From: Chitinophaga varians
GTDB taxonomy: Bacteria; Bacteroidota; Bacteroidia; Chitinophagales; Chitinophagaceae
Length of the DNA stretch: 64,000 bases
NCBI RefSeq assembly: GCF_014529945.1
Contig: NZ_JACVFB010000002.1
Coordinates: 248,001-312,000 of the forward strand
Reading direction: 5' to 3'
The notes under the pieces are model-generated. The model was not told where the DNA came from. It saw only the letters and a list, made by a program, of their open reading frames with translations, and searched no databases. A program made the translations under genes and the position numbers. Of this stretch, positions 35,477 to 45,488 are shown one piece after another (position 1 is the first letter of the stretch; each line of letters begins with the position of its first letter).

Positions 35477-35782
35477 ATGAGAGCTCCAAAAACAATCTCC
35501 GCCGCGCTGTTCGCCCTCGCTTTTGGCGCAGTGGCAACCTTACCTGCACAGGCTGTATTTGCACAGAACAAACTCGACAGCACCGCCAAAAAAGTAGGTA
35601 ATAAAACAGCCTCCATCGCTGTAAAAGGTGCGATGGCTATTACAGATAAAATCTATAAAGGCAAAGAAGGACCTAACGGAGAAACGGTATACATCAACAA
35701 AAAAGACAAGAAATACATTGTAGATGAGAAAGGAAAGAAAGTATACCTGAAACCTTCTCAGATCCATAATAAGAAAGAGTAG
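35477..35782 (+). CDS. Small secreted basic protein
   Basis: 101 residues from the ATG at 35477. The signal peptide (ISAALFALAFGAVATLPAQA) justifies this start over the upstream in-frame ATG at 35390. The mature part of about 70 residues is Lys-rich (KGKEGPNGETVYINKKDKKY). It resembles small periplasmic proteins of unknown function in Bacteroidota. Followed by its own terminator. Confidence 0.7.
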   Translation: MRAPKTISAALFALAFGAVATLPAQAVFAQNKLDSTAKKVGNKTASIAVKGAMAITDKIYKGKEGPNGETVYINKKDKKYIVDEKGKKVYLKPSQIHNKKE

Positions 35783-35803
35783 TTTGTAAGTTAAATTGTG
35801 TTC

Positions 35804-35837
35804 CAAAACCGTCGGGAAATATCCTGACGGTTTTTTT
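35804..35837 (+). terminator. Terminator after the small secreted protein gene
   Basis: Stem aaaccgtcggga with tcctgacggttt (one G-U pair, 4-nt loop), followed by a T-run. Confidence 0.85.
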
Positions 35838-35880
35838 ATCTTTTTAACTGAAAAAGGGAATTTTTAAAATTATCAAGCCG

Positions 35881-37101
35881 CTATTCATAACGCAGCGCCT
35901 CTATCGGATCCAGGCGGGAAGCCGCCTGCGCCGGGTAATAGCCGAAGAAAACACCGGTGAGCGCACACACCATGAAAGAGAGCACGATAGACGATTCCGA
36001 TACGATCGTGGGCCATCCCAACGCGAGCGTAATGACCTTCGCAGCTGTAACACCCAGTACCACCCCGATAATACCGCCGGTAACGCTAATGATAATGGCC
36101 TCTACCAGAAACTGCAGCAGGATATCCACGCCCCGCGCGCCAATGGACATTCTCAGGCCTATTTCGCGCGTACGTTCTGTTACAGACACATACATGATGT
36201 TCATGATCCCGATACCGCCAATAACCAGCGAAATACCTGCTATGGCCGTCAGCAGTACGGTCAGCAGACTGCTGGTAGAACTCAGTGTTTTGATCAGCTC
36301 TTCCATGGTACGCACCTGAAAATTATTTTCGTCAGTGGGACGAAGCCGGTGTGTTTCCCGCAGTATCTCCGTGATCTCATCGGTAGCCTGTGCAGAGGCG
36401 CCTTCACTAACGGCAGAGGCATAGATACTCTGAAAATAGATGGTGGCCAGGATACGCTTCTGTACAGTGGTATAGGGTGTCAGAATGATATCGTCCTGAT
36501 CTTGTCCGAAAGAGCTCTGGCCTTTGGGCACCAGGGTACCTATCACCTGCAACGGAATAGCGTTGAGCCGGATCACTTTTCCCACCGGGCTTTCGCCACT
36601 GGGGAACAGGTTGTTGATCACCGTTTGTCCGAGGACGCACACCTTTGCGGCGGTGGCCACATCGGCGTCGGTGAAACTAACGCCATCGGCTATCTCGAGT
36701 TTACGGATATCAAAATACGAAGGCGCCACGCCTTGCAGGCTGGTAGGCCAGTTCAGCGCTCCGTAGATAGCCTGCCCCTTGGTGGAAGAAACGGGTGATA
36801 CTGCGCTCACATGCTCCGCGTTTCTCTGTATCGCTTTCACATCTACGATGGTGAGCGTCTGAAAGCTGGCCCCTTCTATGCGCACACCGCCAGACACGTT
36901 ACTGGACGGCAGTATCGTGATCATGTTAGACCCCATGGCGCTCAGCTGCGACTGGATACTTTCTTTGGAGCCTTCGCCAATGGCCACCATGGCAATCACC
37001 GCCGCCACGCCGATAATGATACCGAGCATGGTGAGGAAGGCCCGCAGTTTATTGCGCTGCAGGGCCCTGAAGGCGATCCGTATGAGGTTGATGGCGCTCA
37101 T
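35881..37101 (-). CDS. MacB-type ABC transporter permease
   Basis: 406 residues. MacB/LolC-type layout: one N-terminal TM (about 20-42, KLRAFLTMLGIIIGVAAVIAM), a large periplasmic domain (about 60-270), then three TMs in the FtsX region (about 280-400, RTREIGLRMSIGARGVDIL). Acts with the ATPase and adaptor encoded upstream in a tripartite exporter. In classical MacB the ATPase and permease are fused; here they are separate genes. Last gene of the tolC-macA-ATPase-permease operon, 9 bp after the ATPase gene. Confidence 0.92.
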   Translation of the reverse strand: MSAINLIRIAFRALQRNKLRAFLTMLGIIIGVAAVIAMVAIGEGSKESIQSQLSAMGSNMITILPSSNVSGGVRIEGASFQTLTIVDVKAIQRNAEHVSAVSPVSSTKGQAIYGALNWPTSLQGVAPSYFDIRKLEIADGVSFTDADVATAAKVCVLGQTVINNLFPSGESPVGKVIRLNAIPLQVIGTLVPKGQSSFGQDQDDIILTPYTTVQKRILATIYFQSIYASAVSEGASAQATDEITEILRETHRLRPTDENNFQVRTMEELIKTLSSTSSLLTVLLTAIAGISLVIGGIGIMNIMYVSVTERTREIGLRMSIGARGVDILLQFLVEAIIISVTGGIIGVVLGVTAAKVITLALGWPTIVSESSIVLSFMVCALTGVFFGYYPAQAASRLDPIEALRYE

Positions 37102-37110
37102 GCTGTTGAT

Positions 37111-37857
37111 TTAGTAATCATCCGCCGGCGGCAGCGATTCCAGCGCTTCCCTGGCCGAGCGTACATTTTCGTTAACCGTATCTTTTACCACCTTGCCGTC
37201 GCGCAGCATGACGGTGCGGCTGCTGAACGCAGCGATGTCCGGTTCATGCGTCACAAAAACGATGGTTTTTCCTTCTTTGTTAAGGTCCTGCATCAGCGAC
37301 ATGATTTCGTAGGAGGTGCGGGTGTCGAGGTTACCCGTTGCCTCATCTGCGAGGATCATCACCGGCTGGTTGACTAATGCGCGGGCAATCGCCACACGCT
37401 GCTGCTGTCCGCCGGAAAGCTGGCTGGGCGTATGGTCCAGCCGGTCGGCCAGTTTCACGGCTTCGAGCGCCTTCACTGCTTTGTCTTTTCTCTCCGAGGC
37501 TGTCAGGGATGGGTTATAGAACAGCGGCAGCTCCACATTTTCCAGCGCGGAAGTGCGGGGTAGCAGGTTATAAGCCTGAAACACAAATCCGATTTTTCGG
37601 TTGCGCAATCTGGCCAGCTCATTGCGTGAGAGGTTGCCGACATCTACACCATCCAGCAGATAGTTGCCGGCCGTGGGCTTGTCGAGGCAGCCGAGCAGAT
37701 TAAGTAGCGTGGTTTTACCAGAGCCGCTGCTACCCATAATGGTCACAAACTCTCCGGCATGCACATCGAAAGAAACGCCTTTCAATGCGCGGACGGTTTC
37801 CGTGCCCATCACAAATTCACGCTTTATCTGCTGAAGCTCGAGGATTTTGTTGTTCAT
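37111..37857 (-). CDS. ABC transporter ATP-binding protein (MacB/LolD type)
   Basis: 248 residues. Walker [17 protein letters not shown]-loop, signature [15 protein letters not shown], Walker [14 protein letters not shown] and the H-loop His (VFVTHEPD) are all present. Its start overlaps the adaptor stop by 4 bp (ATGA type), showing translational coupling. Energises the exporter formed with the downstream permease. Confidence 0.95.
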   Translation of the reverse strand: MNNKILELQQIKREFVMGTETVRALKGVSFDVHAGEFVTIMGSSGSGKTTLLNLLGCLDKPTAGNYLLDGVDVGNLSRNELARLRNRKIGFVFQAYNLLPRTSALENVELPLFYNPSLTASERKDKAVKALEAVKLADRLDHTPSQLSGGQQQRVAIARALVNQPVMILADEATGNLDTRTSYEIMSLMQDLNKEGKTIVFVTHEPDIAAFSSRTVMLRDGKVVKDTVNENVRSAREALESLPPADDY

Positions 37858-39086
37858 CGCCTGCGCCCTCCTCCCATCCTGGGCAAGAACGGGCTTTTGT
37901 TGCCTGCCGCCGCCGTGGGGCCGGTGCTGCCGTTGACGGCCGTCACCACTACGTCCTGTGGCGTTAGTCCATGTATGACTTCAATCTGCGTATTGTCATT
38001 CAGGCCGGTACGGATATGCTTCTGCAACAGGGTATCTCCCCGCAGCACCCATACATAATTGGAAGACCCCACCCGCTGCACGCTTTTGAATTTACCGCTG
38101 GTATCTGTGGGCATTGCATGTCGCTGCTGCCGACTGATAGCACTGACGATAACGTAGTCTTTCAACAGTGCCGAATCGGGACGGAACTTGAGCGCTTTTA
38201 CCGGCAGGAGCAGCACACTGTCCTTCTCCGCTGTATAGATCGTTACATTGGCCGTCATGCCCGGCTTCAGCTTCATTGATTCGTTGGAAGCGTTGATGAT
38301 AGTGTTATACGTTACCACGTTGGAGGATACGGAAGGCTGCAACCGTATCTCCTGCACTTTTCCGGCGAACACATCTTCCAGATAAGCATCTACGGTAAAG
38401 GTTACACGCTGCGAGTCTTTTACATTGCCGATGTCTGCTTCGTCTACACTGGCTTCCACCTGCATCTTGGTAATATCTTTCGCGATCACAAACAAGGTAG
38501 GCGTGTTAAAACTGGCCGCCACTGTTTGTCCCACGCTGACGCTCCTGTTGAGTACCACGCCATTGATCGGGGAGATGATATCTGTAAACGATAAATTTTT
38601 CAGTGCCGATGCCAGTTGCGCATTCACGCTGGCGACCTGCGCTTTTGCCTGTCCCAGCTGGTTATATGCCACATCGTAATCTGCTTTGGCGATGGCGCCT
38701 GTTTTAAAGAGCAGTTCCTGCCTATGGAAATTGTTGTTTTGATAATCCAGATTGGACTGCGACACTTGCAGGTTGGCCCGGAATTGGTCCACCTGCGCCT
38801 GAAACAGCACTTTGTCCAGTTCCCCGAGTTTCTCTCCTTTTTTCACCTTCGAGTTAAAATCCACATACAGGTATTTCAGCGTACCGGATACCTGGGCGCC
38901 TACGGCCACAGTATCCACCGGCTGTATGGTACCGGTGGCAGTAACGGTGGTGGCTATATGACCATAGGCAGGTTTTACCGTATCAAATGTTATCTGCTGA
39001 CGCTTTTTCCTGATAAAGACAAACCAGATGGCCAGCGCCACCAGCAGGATAACCGCCACGATGATAACCTTTTTATATTTTCTCAT
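37854..39086 (-). CDS. Periplasmic adaptor (MacA-like membrane fusion protein)
   Basis: 410 residues. N-terminal TM anchor (about 5-25, [19 protein letters not shown]), lipoyl halves ([37 protein letters not shown]), a coiled-coil hairpin (about 95-160), a beta-barrel, and a C-terminal proximal domain ending in a Gly/Arg tail (RMGGGRRR). Links the ABC permease to the TolC-like channel encoded upstream. Confidence 0.93.
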   Translation of the reverse strand: MRKYKKVIIVAVILLVALAIWFVFIRKKRQQITFDTVKPAYGHIATTVTATGTIQPVDTVAVGAQVSGTLKYLYVDFNSKVKKGEKLGELDKVLFQAQVDQFRANLQVSQSNLDYQNNNFHRQELLFKTGAIAKADYDVAYNQLGQAKAQVASVNAQLASALKNLSFTDIISPINGVVLNRSVSVGQTVAASFNTPTLFVIAKDITKMQVEASVDEADIGNVKDSQRVTFTVDAYLEDVFAGKVQEIRLQPSVSSNVVTYNTIINASNESMKLKPGMTANVTIYTAEKDSVLLLPVKALKFRPDSALLKDYVIVSAISRQQRHAMPTDTSGKFKSVQRVGSSNYVWVLRGDTLLQKHIRTGLNDNTQIEVIHGLTPQDVVVTAVNGSTGPTAAAGNKSPFLPRMGGGRRR

Positions 39087-39099
39087 ACGTCAATTGCAT

Positions 39100-40446
39100 T
39101 TATAGTTTTACAGCTACGCCCCTGTAAAAATCATATATCCTGATTGTCAATGCCGCGTTGTATTTAGCCTGTATATAAGCCTGGAATGCCTGCACATACA
39201 GGTTTTTCTGCTGGAGAAAATCCACCATATTGGCCACTCCTACTTTCAGCTGTTCAGTTGCGATACGGTAGCTTTCTGTCGCATAACGCAGCTGCTCCAC
39301 CGAAGCATCATACTGGCCTTGCGCATTCTGTACATTGATGTACGCCTGCTCCACTGTCTGTGACAGGTTAGTACGTGTATCCTTCAGCGTTAGCTTCGAC
39401 TGATCTACTTCCAGTCTGGATTTCTCCACATTGGTTTTATTGAGTCTGCGGGTAAATATGGGCACAGACAGCGTGAGCCCTATCTGCTGATAGAAGTTAT
39501 TGTCCAGCTGTTTGAAAAAGTTATTCCCGGGATCTCTGAGGTAAGAGCTGCCGAGTGCGCCACCGGCGCTGAGCGTGGGCAGGAAGCCTGCGCGGGCTTT
39601 GGCCAGGTCCAGCGACGATACGTCGACGCCCAGTTCAGCGCTTTTTACTTCCGGCCGGTTGGCCAGCGCCGTATCCTGTGCCTCCTGCAGCGGTACTACC
39701 AGATGACTGGACACCAACGTGTCGGGGGAAAAGATATCAAAATCGTAGGGGCTGGGCAGTTGTAATAGTTGTTTGAGCGTCAGTTTATTCAGGCGGTGCT
39801 GGTTTTCTGCCGTCACGAGGTTATAGCGGTCGGCCGCCAGCTGGGATTGCAAAGAAGCCAGATCTTTGAGCGCGATGCTCCCTACATCGTAGCGCTGTTG
39901 TGCCTGTTGCACCTGCGCTTCGGAAGTGGTGACAAGGTCTTTCACATAGACGATATTTTCCCTGGCCAGCAGGATATTGAGGTAAGCCTGTGTTATCTGG
40001 ATGGTCATATCGTTGACCTGTTGCGCCATGTTCAGATCGGCCACCTGTGTCAGCAATCCTTTTTGTTTGATATCATAGTTGAGATAACCACCCTGATAAA
40101 GGGTTACATTGGAATTGACGGAGTAATTGCCCGAGAAGGCGCCTTCGTAGGGCATGCTACCGCTGGCGGTGAGTGTTTTACGGCCGGTCAGGGTTTGGGA
40201 AGCCGAACCGGTAAGATTAGGCAACCGGGCCGCTTTTGACAGCAAGAGGTCCTGTTCGCTGCTCATCCGGCTCAGCCGCAGGCTGTTCAGCCGGATATTG
40301 TTTTGCATGGCGTAATTCAGACAATCCTGTAAACTCCAGATAGCCGGCAGCGGCGTTTGGGTGCTGTCCTGGGCTATCAGCGGATTGTTGCCATACGTCC
40401 AGAGGGACAGACATAACAAAGTAACAAACCGCCGGAAAAATTTCAT
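39100..40446 (-). CDS. TolC-family outer-membrane channel
   Basis: 448 residues with an N-terminal signal segment (FVTLLCLSLWTYGNNPLIAQ) and two outer-membrane efflux protein repeats. First gene of the four-gene exporter operon (14 bp before the adaptor gene). Distinct from the TolC homologue of the RND operon at 6796-8157. Confidence 0.92.
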   Translation of the reverse strand: MKFFRRFVTLLCLSLWTYGNNPLIAQDSTQTPLPAIWSLQDCLNYAMQNNIRLNSLRLSRMSSEQDLLLSKAARLPNLTGSASQTLTGRKTLTASGSMPYEGAFSGNYSVNSNVTLYQGGYLNYDIKQKGLLTQVADLNMAQQVNDMTIQITQAYLNILLARENIVYVKDLVTTSEAQVQQAQQRYDVGSIALKDLASLQSQLAADRYNLVTAENQHRLNKLTLKQLLQLPSPYDFDIFSPDTLVSSHLVVPLQEAQDTALANRPEVKSAELGVDVSSLDLAKARAGFLPTLSAGGALGSSYLRDPGNNFFKQLDNNFYQQIGLTLSVPIFTRRLNKTNVEKSRLEVDQSKLTLKDTRTNLSQTVEQAYINVQNAQGQYDASVEQLRYATESYRIATEQLKVGVANMVDFLQQKNLYVQAFQAYIQAKYNAALTIRIYDFYRGVAVKL

Positions 40447-40512
40447 CGTGTAATCATTGCTGTTAGTAATAGCTAATGACAGATACGGGGTTAAATAGTT
40501 ATCCTAATATAC

Positions 40513-40548
40513 CAAAAAAAACGAAGACCCGGGTAAAAAATACCCGGG
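40513..40548 (-). terminator. Probable terminator of the DUF983 gene
   Basis: 8-bp stem cccgggta/tacccggg (40528-40548) with an A-rich loop. Reading on the minus strand, a T-run follows after seven bases (40513-40520). Confidence 0.6.
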
Positions 40549-40597
40549 CCGTCACCATCGTCTTTTCATTCGTTATACTCAATCCTACTATCCTTCG

Positions 40598-41059
40598 TTA
40601 AATGGCATTTTTAAAAGTGGTATTTACCCTGCCACTGCCCTGCGGAGGACCTTGTTGCCAGTCTTCATCATACCTCACGAAAAAGGCCATCCAGATGGTC
40701 CTGGACCAGCGCATCAGCACAGGTTGGAGACTCAGCAGCAACAGGCCGTTGAACCCAAGCCACCAGTAAATACTGTTGTCATATATGGAAAACCCGATAA
40801 ACAGCCACCAGGCGATAAGGCTGGCCACGCATATCGCTACAGACAGCGCATAGCTCACATAACCGGTACCGTAGTAAAAGCCTACTTCCACTTCCACCTG
40901 TTGACCACATACCGGGCATTTTTCCGGCATCTTCATACAGTTTTTAAGGTCATAGGGATTTTTGCTGAGGAAGATAGCACCTCTTCTGCAGCGTGCGCAT
41001 TTGTTGGTGAATACGCTTTTGAAAATATTCGGTTTCTCATGATTTTTATCTGCACACAT
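40598..41059 (-). CDS. DUF983 family zinc-ribbon membrane protein
   Basis: 153 residues. The N-terminal zinc-ribbon cysteines (CARCRRGAIF and CPVCGQQVEVEVGFYYG) and two TM segments (about 70-95 and 100-122) define DUF983. Function unknown, though the family is often near respiratory genes. It lies 18 bp after the AraC gene on the same strand, so it is probably in the same transcript. Confidence 0.85.
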   Translation of the reverse strand: MCADKNHEKPNIFKSVFTNKCARCRRGAIFLSKNPYDLKNCMKMPEKCPVCGQQVEVEVGFYYGTGYVSYALSVAICVASLIAWWLFIGFSIYDNSIYWWLGFNGLLLLSLQPVLMRWSRTIWMAFFVRYDEDWQQGPPQGSGRVNTTFKNAI

Positions 41060-41077
41060 ATATTGAAGCTTTTATTG

Positions 41078-41956
41078 TCAGGAAATATTCTTCCGGAATT
41101 CCTCCGGTGTTACGCCTTCATATTTTTTGAAGAATTTCGTGAAGTAGGAATTATCACCAAAGCTCAGCTGGTAGGCGATCGTAGAGATGCTGGTATCTAC
41201 ATTGATCAACAACCTCTTAGCCTCCAGCAGCACCCGGTCGCGGATAATTTCGCCGGCCGATTTGCCCAGCATATGCCGGCAGAAAGCATTAAGATAATTG
41301 GGTGTCACATACAACAACGCCGCATAATCTTTCGGCAGCCTCAGCTGCATGTAATGCTGTTCCACCAGTTTACGGAAATTGCGCAGCAGCACGTAGTTAT
41401 GCGGCGGTTCCTGCGGGGCGTCGCCATGGCGTGTTACCCGGCTTACTTTCACGAACATCTCCAGCATAAGCAGTCGTAACATATCATGACTGTAGGCTTC
41501 CGTACCGTCCATTTCCAGCAGCATTTTTTCAAACAATGCCACCACGCGTGGCCGGGCCTCTTCCGGCAGCATCACCACCCCTTCCGCACTGACACCGCTG
41601 AAAAACGGGAAACGCTCCACGTAGCCGGCATCCTGCAAAAAGGCGTTAAAGAAGCCAGCGGCCACATTCACCACATATCCTTCAATGCGTCCTTCAAAAA
41701 ACCAGCTGTGCACCTGCCCGGGAACCATGAAATACAATTGGCCGGGTTTTACCGGAAAGCGCTCAAAATCGATCGTATGGGCCCCTTTCCCACCGGTAAA
41801 AAATGCCAGATGGTAAAAAGAGTGCCGGTGCGGGAATTTGATGTCCGGATGTGCAGCCAGGTAATCGGTAAATCTTGCTACCAGAATGTCCTCTGAAGCG
41901 GGTTTACCCATTCCCAGCGAGCAGATGTCATATGTATGGATATGTGCCTTTGACAT
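41078..41956 (-). CDS. AraC-family transcriptional regulator (cupin type)
   Basis: 292 residues from the ATG at 41956 (MSKAHIHTYDICSL); the frame extends to 42013 but that part reads into the REP-flanked spacer. N-terminal cupin (about 30-150, PHRHSFYHLAFFTGGKGAH) and C-terminal HTH pair (about 185-290, YAALLYVTPNYLNAFCRHML and STIAYQLSFGDNSYFTKFFK). Upstream of DUF983 on the same strand. Target unknown. Confidence 0.9.
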   Translation of the reverse strand: MSKAHIHTYDICSLGMGKPASEDILVARFTDYLAAHPDIKFPHRHSFYHLAFFTGGKGAHTIDFERFPVKPGQLYFMVPGQVHSWFFEGRIEGYVVNVAAGFFNAFLQDAGYVERFPFFSGVSAEGVVMLPEEARPRVVALFEKMLLEMDGTEAYSHDMLRLLMLEMFVKVSRVTRHGDAPQEPPHNYVLLRNFRKLVEQHYMQLRLPKDYAALLYVTPNYLNAFCRHMLGKSAGEIIRDRVLLEAKRLLINVDTSISTIAYQLSFGDNSYFTKFFKKYEGVTPEEFRKNIS

Positions 41957-42062
41957 GATAACACAAAGGTACAGGGCGTGCAGGGAAATTGATTGTGTTA
42001 TATGGGGCTTCAATGGTACTTTTTACCTATTCTGGATATTTGCGGGTTTTTTATCATATAAT
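41957..42062. other. Spacer upstream of the AraC gene
   Basis: About 105 bp between the AraC start and the REP-like element. It should contain the AraC promoter on the minus strand; no clear -7 box seen. Confidence 0.4.
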
Positions 42063-42300
42063 CCCGGGGCTAAAGCCCCGGGCTACGATGTGTTTTCAGG
42101 GATGTTCAAATGGATGGGGTAATATGGACGCACGAACATCTAATAAGCAGCAGGAGCTGTATAACATCATAGTACGATTATGATGTTATACAGCTCCTGC
42201 TGTGGGCGTGGTTTAATATTGAAATGCTGAACTATCAGTAACGAAACACCAGTGATAAACACGCCTGAAACACATCGTAGCCCAGGGCTTCAGCCCTGGG
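42063..42300. repeat. Nested REP-like palindromic element
   Basis: Outer REP-like palindromes lie at 42063-42082 (cccggggctaaagccccggg) and 42281-42300 (cccagggcttcagccctggg). Next to them is an inverted repeat, 42080-42100 with 42264-42283 (gggctacgatgtgttt and complement, one bulged base). Inside sit a 7-bp pair (42101-42107 with 42134-42140) and a perfect 24-bp hairpin (42148-42171 with 42179-42202, 7-nt loop). The layout resembles bacterial interspersed REP doublets mobilised by REP-associated tyrosine transposases. Confidence 0.8.
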
Positions 42301-42314
42301 GACCAAAATGCGGG

Positions 42315-44708
42315 TTATTTCACGTATTTCATCAGCCAGTTGTCCATTTCCCACAGCATGTGCAGAATGCTTTCTTTGGCGGCATAGCCATGGCTTTCCT
42401 GTGGCAGGAATACCAGGCGGGCGGTGCCACCGTTGCCTTTGAGGGCATTGTACAGTCTTTCGCTCTGGATGGGGAATGTGCCGGAGTTATTGTCTGCTTC
42501 CCCGTGGATCATGAGGATGGGTGCTTTCAGCTTATCGGCGTAGGAGAACGGTGACATTTTATAGTACACGTCGGGCGCCTGCCAGTAGGTACGTTGTTCG
42601 TTCTGGAAACCAAAAGGCGTCAGCGTACGGTTGTAGGCACCGCTACGGGCGATACCGGCTTTAAACAGGTTGGTGTGCGCCAGCAGGTTAGCGGTCATGA
42701 ATGCACCGTAGGAGTGGCCACCTACAGCGATGCGGTCTTTATCGCCCACACCCATGCTGGTGATTTTGTCTACCGCTGCTTCGGCGTTCATCGCCAGCTG
42801 GTCTATGAAGTTATCGTTGGGTTCTTTATCCCCTTCGCCTACGATGGGCATTTCGGCGGCGTCCATAACGGCGAAGCCGCGTGTTACCCAGAAAATAGGG
42901 GAACCGTACGTCACCCGGGTGAATTTATAGGCAGAACCTCTTACCTGTGCCGCATCGGAGGCCGACTTGTATTCACGGGGATAAGCCCACATCAGTACCG
43001 GTAAGCGGCCATCTTTGGCGGCATCGTAGCCTTTAGGCAGGTACAGCATGGCGGTAAGGTCTACACCGTCTTTCCGTTTGTATTTTAGCAGCTGCTTCTG
43101 TACCCCTTCCAGTAAGGGTTGTGGATGCGGGAAATTGGTTAGCGCTACAGCAGCTGATTTCTTTTTCAGGTGCTGCAGGTAATAGTTCACGGGGGTTGAT
43201 GCAGACTCACGGGCTACCACAATCACTTGTTTAGCCGGGTCCACCACTTCCGCCACTGTTTCATAATAAGGAGCCTGGGAACGCCACAGGATGTGCTGCT
43301 TGCCGTCTTTCAGGCTGAAGCTGGAGAGGAACGGGCGGTCACCTTCCGGAGAGGCACCGGGCGCAATCATCAGCAGTTCGTTAGCCGGAGACACGTACAG
43401 CACGGACCTGTTGTATTCGTTTTTCACGGTAACCGGATCTCCGGGGTCGTTATAACGGTCATTAACGGAGCGGTTGATAACGGCCACCGGCTCTTGTCCG
43501 GGATGGGACGGAGCGATGCGGCTTACTTTCACGGTCTGTTTGCTGACATTGCTTTCTGTTACGAGGGCCAGCTGGCTGTTGCCCCAGAGAACAGCATCAA
43601 AGCGGTCTTTCGTTTTCACCAGTTCCACCGGCGCGGCGGTGAACGGAGCGTCGAGGGTATTGACCACGTCGCGGAAAGGCACTTCTTTTTTAGGATCACC
43701 GCCATCGAGGGCCTGTACCCAGCAAATGGTGGCCGGAGCATCGTTGCGCCATTGATAGTCGCGGGGGTAGTTGCTGGCAGCGTCGAAGCCTTTGGGCCTT
43801 ACTTCATCCAGCGGATTTTTAGCGAGTTGTTTCACCACGGAGCCTTGCAGGTCCCAGATGCTGATCTCTGTAGGGAAACGTCCTGCTCCCACGAGATAAG
43901 AATACGGGCGGCTCAACTGGTGTACGAGTAAATATTGTTTATCGGGAGACGGAGTGATACCTGTATATATAGCGGCTTTACCGATGGCTTTTTCCCCGGC
44001 AGCGCTGATGATCAATGGTTCTGACTGGAAATAGTAGTCGAACAGCTTTTCATCGTAGGGATTTTTCAGCATATCCTGATAAGTGGCAGCAGGAGCCGCT
44101 TTGCCGGATGTTTGCTGTACTGTGGGGCCTTCCGGCGCCAGTGGTTTCTCCGGTGCAACGCCGATGCCGGCGGGTACAGACAGCACCAGGATGCGGTCTT
44201 CGTCAATCCAGCGGAAAGCGCCGCCGAACGTGTCGTTCAGGCGACGGGAACTGATTTGTTTAGCTTCCCCGGTGGCCACATCTGTTTTCCACAGGGTGAT
44301 GCCGTTGTTGGTGGTTACGGTAAAAGCGAAGCTTTTTTTCAGCGGAGACCAGGTAACATTACCGATGCGGGCACCGGCAGGTACGCCTGTCACGGCATAT
44401 TCCCGTTTACCGGTCACTTCTTTGATACGGATACCGGTGATATAGCTGGCGCGGCTCGGGCCAAAATTGGCCGGATTGATACGATAGCCGGCTAACCGGT
44501 ATTCCGGCTGCGACAGTTCTTCGATGGTAGGGAATCCGGTGCGGTCCATGATCAGCATCAGATCTCCCCTGCTAAAGTTGACAGCGGGAGAAGGAGCGGC
44601 CATGGCCAGCTCCATAATGCTCTGTGCAGGCGTCTGATATTTCAGCGCATCCTGTGCATAGGCACGGAAAGTGATGAACACCGACAGTGTTAATACTAAT
44701 TTTCTCAT
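42315..44708 (-). CDS. S9-family prolyl oligopeptidase-like peptidase, secreted
   Basis: About 797 residues from the ATG at 44708, which gives a clean signal peptide (KLVLTLSVFITFRAYAQ); the longer frame to 44744 does not. An N-terminal beta-propeller region (about 20-540) is followed by a C-terminal alpha/beta-hydrolase. The catalytic triad is visible: Ser666 in GGHSYGAFM, Asp739 in HGEADNNSG and His773 in PQESHGYA. Periplasmic or outer-membrane-associated dipeptidyl or acylaminoacyl peptidase, likely in peptide nutrition. Single gene. Confidence 0.9.
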   Translation of the reverse strand: MRKLVLTLSVFITFRAYAQDALKYQTPAQSIMELAMAAPSPAVNFSRGDLMLIMDRTGFPTIEELSQPEYRLAGYRINPANFGPSRASYITGIRIKEVTGKREYAVTGVPAGARIGNVTWSPLKKSFAFTVTTNNGITLWKTDVATGEAKQISSRRLNDTFGGAFRWIDEDRILVLSVPAGIGVAPEKPLAPEGPTVQQTSGKAAPAATYQDMLKNPYDEKLFDYYFQSEPLIISAAGEKAIGKAAIYTGITPSPDKQYLLVHQLSRPYSYLVGAGRFPTEISIWDLQGSVVKQLAKNPLDEVRPKGFDAASNYPRDYQWRNDAPATICWVQALDGGDPKKEVPFRDVVNTLDAPFTAAPVELVKTKDRFDAVLWGNSQLALVTESNVSKQTVKVSRIAPSHPGQEPVAVINRSVNDRYNDPGDPVTVKNEYNRSVLYVSPANELLMIAPGASPEGDRPFLSSFSLKDGKQHILWRSQAPYYETVAEVVDPAKQVIVVARESASTPVNYYLQHLKKKSAAVALTNFPHPQPLLEGVQKQLLKYKRKDGVDLTAMLYLPKGYDAAKDGRLPVLMWAYPREYKSASDAAQVRGSAYKFTRVTYGSPIFWVTRGFAVMDAAEMPIVGEGDKEPNDNFIDQLAMNAEAAVDKITSMGVGDKDRIAVGGHSYGAFMTANLLAHTNLFKAGIARSGAYNRTLTPFGFQNEQRTYWQAPDVYYKMSPFSYADKLKAPILMIHGEADNNSGTFPIQSERLYNALKGNGGTARLVFLPQESHGYAAKESILHMLWEMDNWLMKYVK

Positions 44709-44796
44709 ACAGCAGTTTGATTCTGAAAAAATGAATCTGGCCAAAATAGTACATTATTCCGGTTATCTGAAGGGTGTTATTTAAGCGGTAAGCCAT

Positions 44797-45474
44797 CTAT
44801 CGCTTCAGGGTACCGAAGAGTCGGTCCCAAATGCTGGTATAGAAACCGTAGTTGTAATGCTCCTGCCGGTGATGATCGTGGTGAAAAGTGGAGGTGCCGA
44901 GGTATTTTAACACCGGCCATCGCCGCATATTTTCAGGAAGCGGTTCTATACCGAGGTGGCCGGTCATACCGAAAACCACGTTGATGATGAGATAGATCAA
45001 AATGCCATACAGGTTCATGTTGAACGGCAGCAGTACCAGCAACCATAACGTCCCGAAGCTGAGTGTTTCCAGGGGATGCAGGACAAACAGATCGATCGGC
45101 ACCGGATCTATTGCCTCATGATGCAGGCGATGCAACAGCCGGTATAAAAACGTTTGATGGATCAGGTAATGGAAAACATACATGAGCAGGTCCATGACGA
45201 GGAACAATACCAGCGCATCTGTCAGCACACGCCACGACAGCGTTTCATGAATGCGGATGTATGCATGTTTCCACAGCCAGTATCCCGCAAAAGTGACCAG
45301 GGTGTTGAGCAATGTGGTGACGATACAGATGCGCCATTGATAGCGGGTATAGTCGAACATCCGGCGTGCAGGCCGGTGTAGCAGGTAGTTGCCCCAGGCC
45401 AGCACCCCCAGCACGATCAGTACATTTTCTGTCAAAAAGAAAAACCACGGTATGTTATTTAGATATTTTATCAT
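44797..45474 (-). CDS. Fatty acid hydroxylase / sterol desaturase family protein
   Basis: 225 residues with about four TM segments and three histidine clusters expected for a di-iron membrane hydroxylase: HYLIHQTFLYRLLHRLHH (about 110-127) and HHDHHRQEHYNYGF near the C-terminus. It probably hydroxylates a lipid or carotenoid; the substrate cannot be read from the sequence. The start codon lies in one copy of a 16-bp tandem duplication (45457-45488). Confidence 0.87.
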   Translation of the reverse strand: MIKYLNNIPWFFFLTENVLIVLGVLAWGNYLLHRPARRMFDYTRYQWRICIVTTLLNTLVTFAGYWLWKHAYIRIHETLSWRVLTDALVLFLVMDLLMYVFHYLIHQTFLYRLLHRLHHEAIDPVPIDLFVLHPLETLSFGTLWLLVLLPFNMNLYGILIYLIINVVFGMTGHLGIEPLPENMRRWPVLKYLGTSTFHHDHHRQEHYNYGFYTSIWDRLFGTLKR

Positions 45475-45488
45475 TTAGATATTTTATC
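45457..45488. repeat. Perfect 16-bp tandem duplication at a start codon
   Basis: The unit atttagatattttatc occurs at 45457-45472 and 45473-45488. The hydroxylase ATG is at 45474, spanning the junction of the two copies. Loss of a copy would alter the leader length, not the reading frame of the retained gene. Confidence 0.7.
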
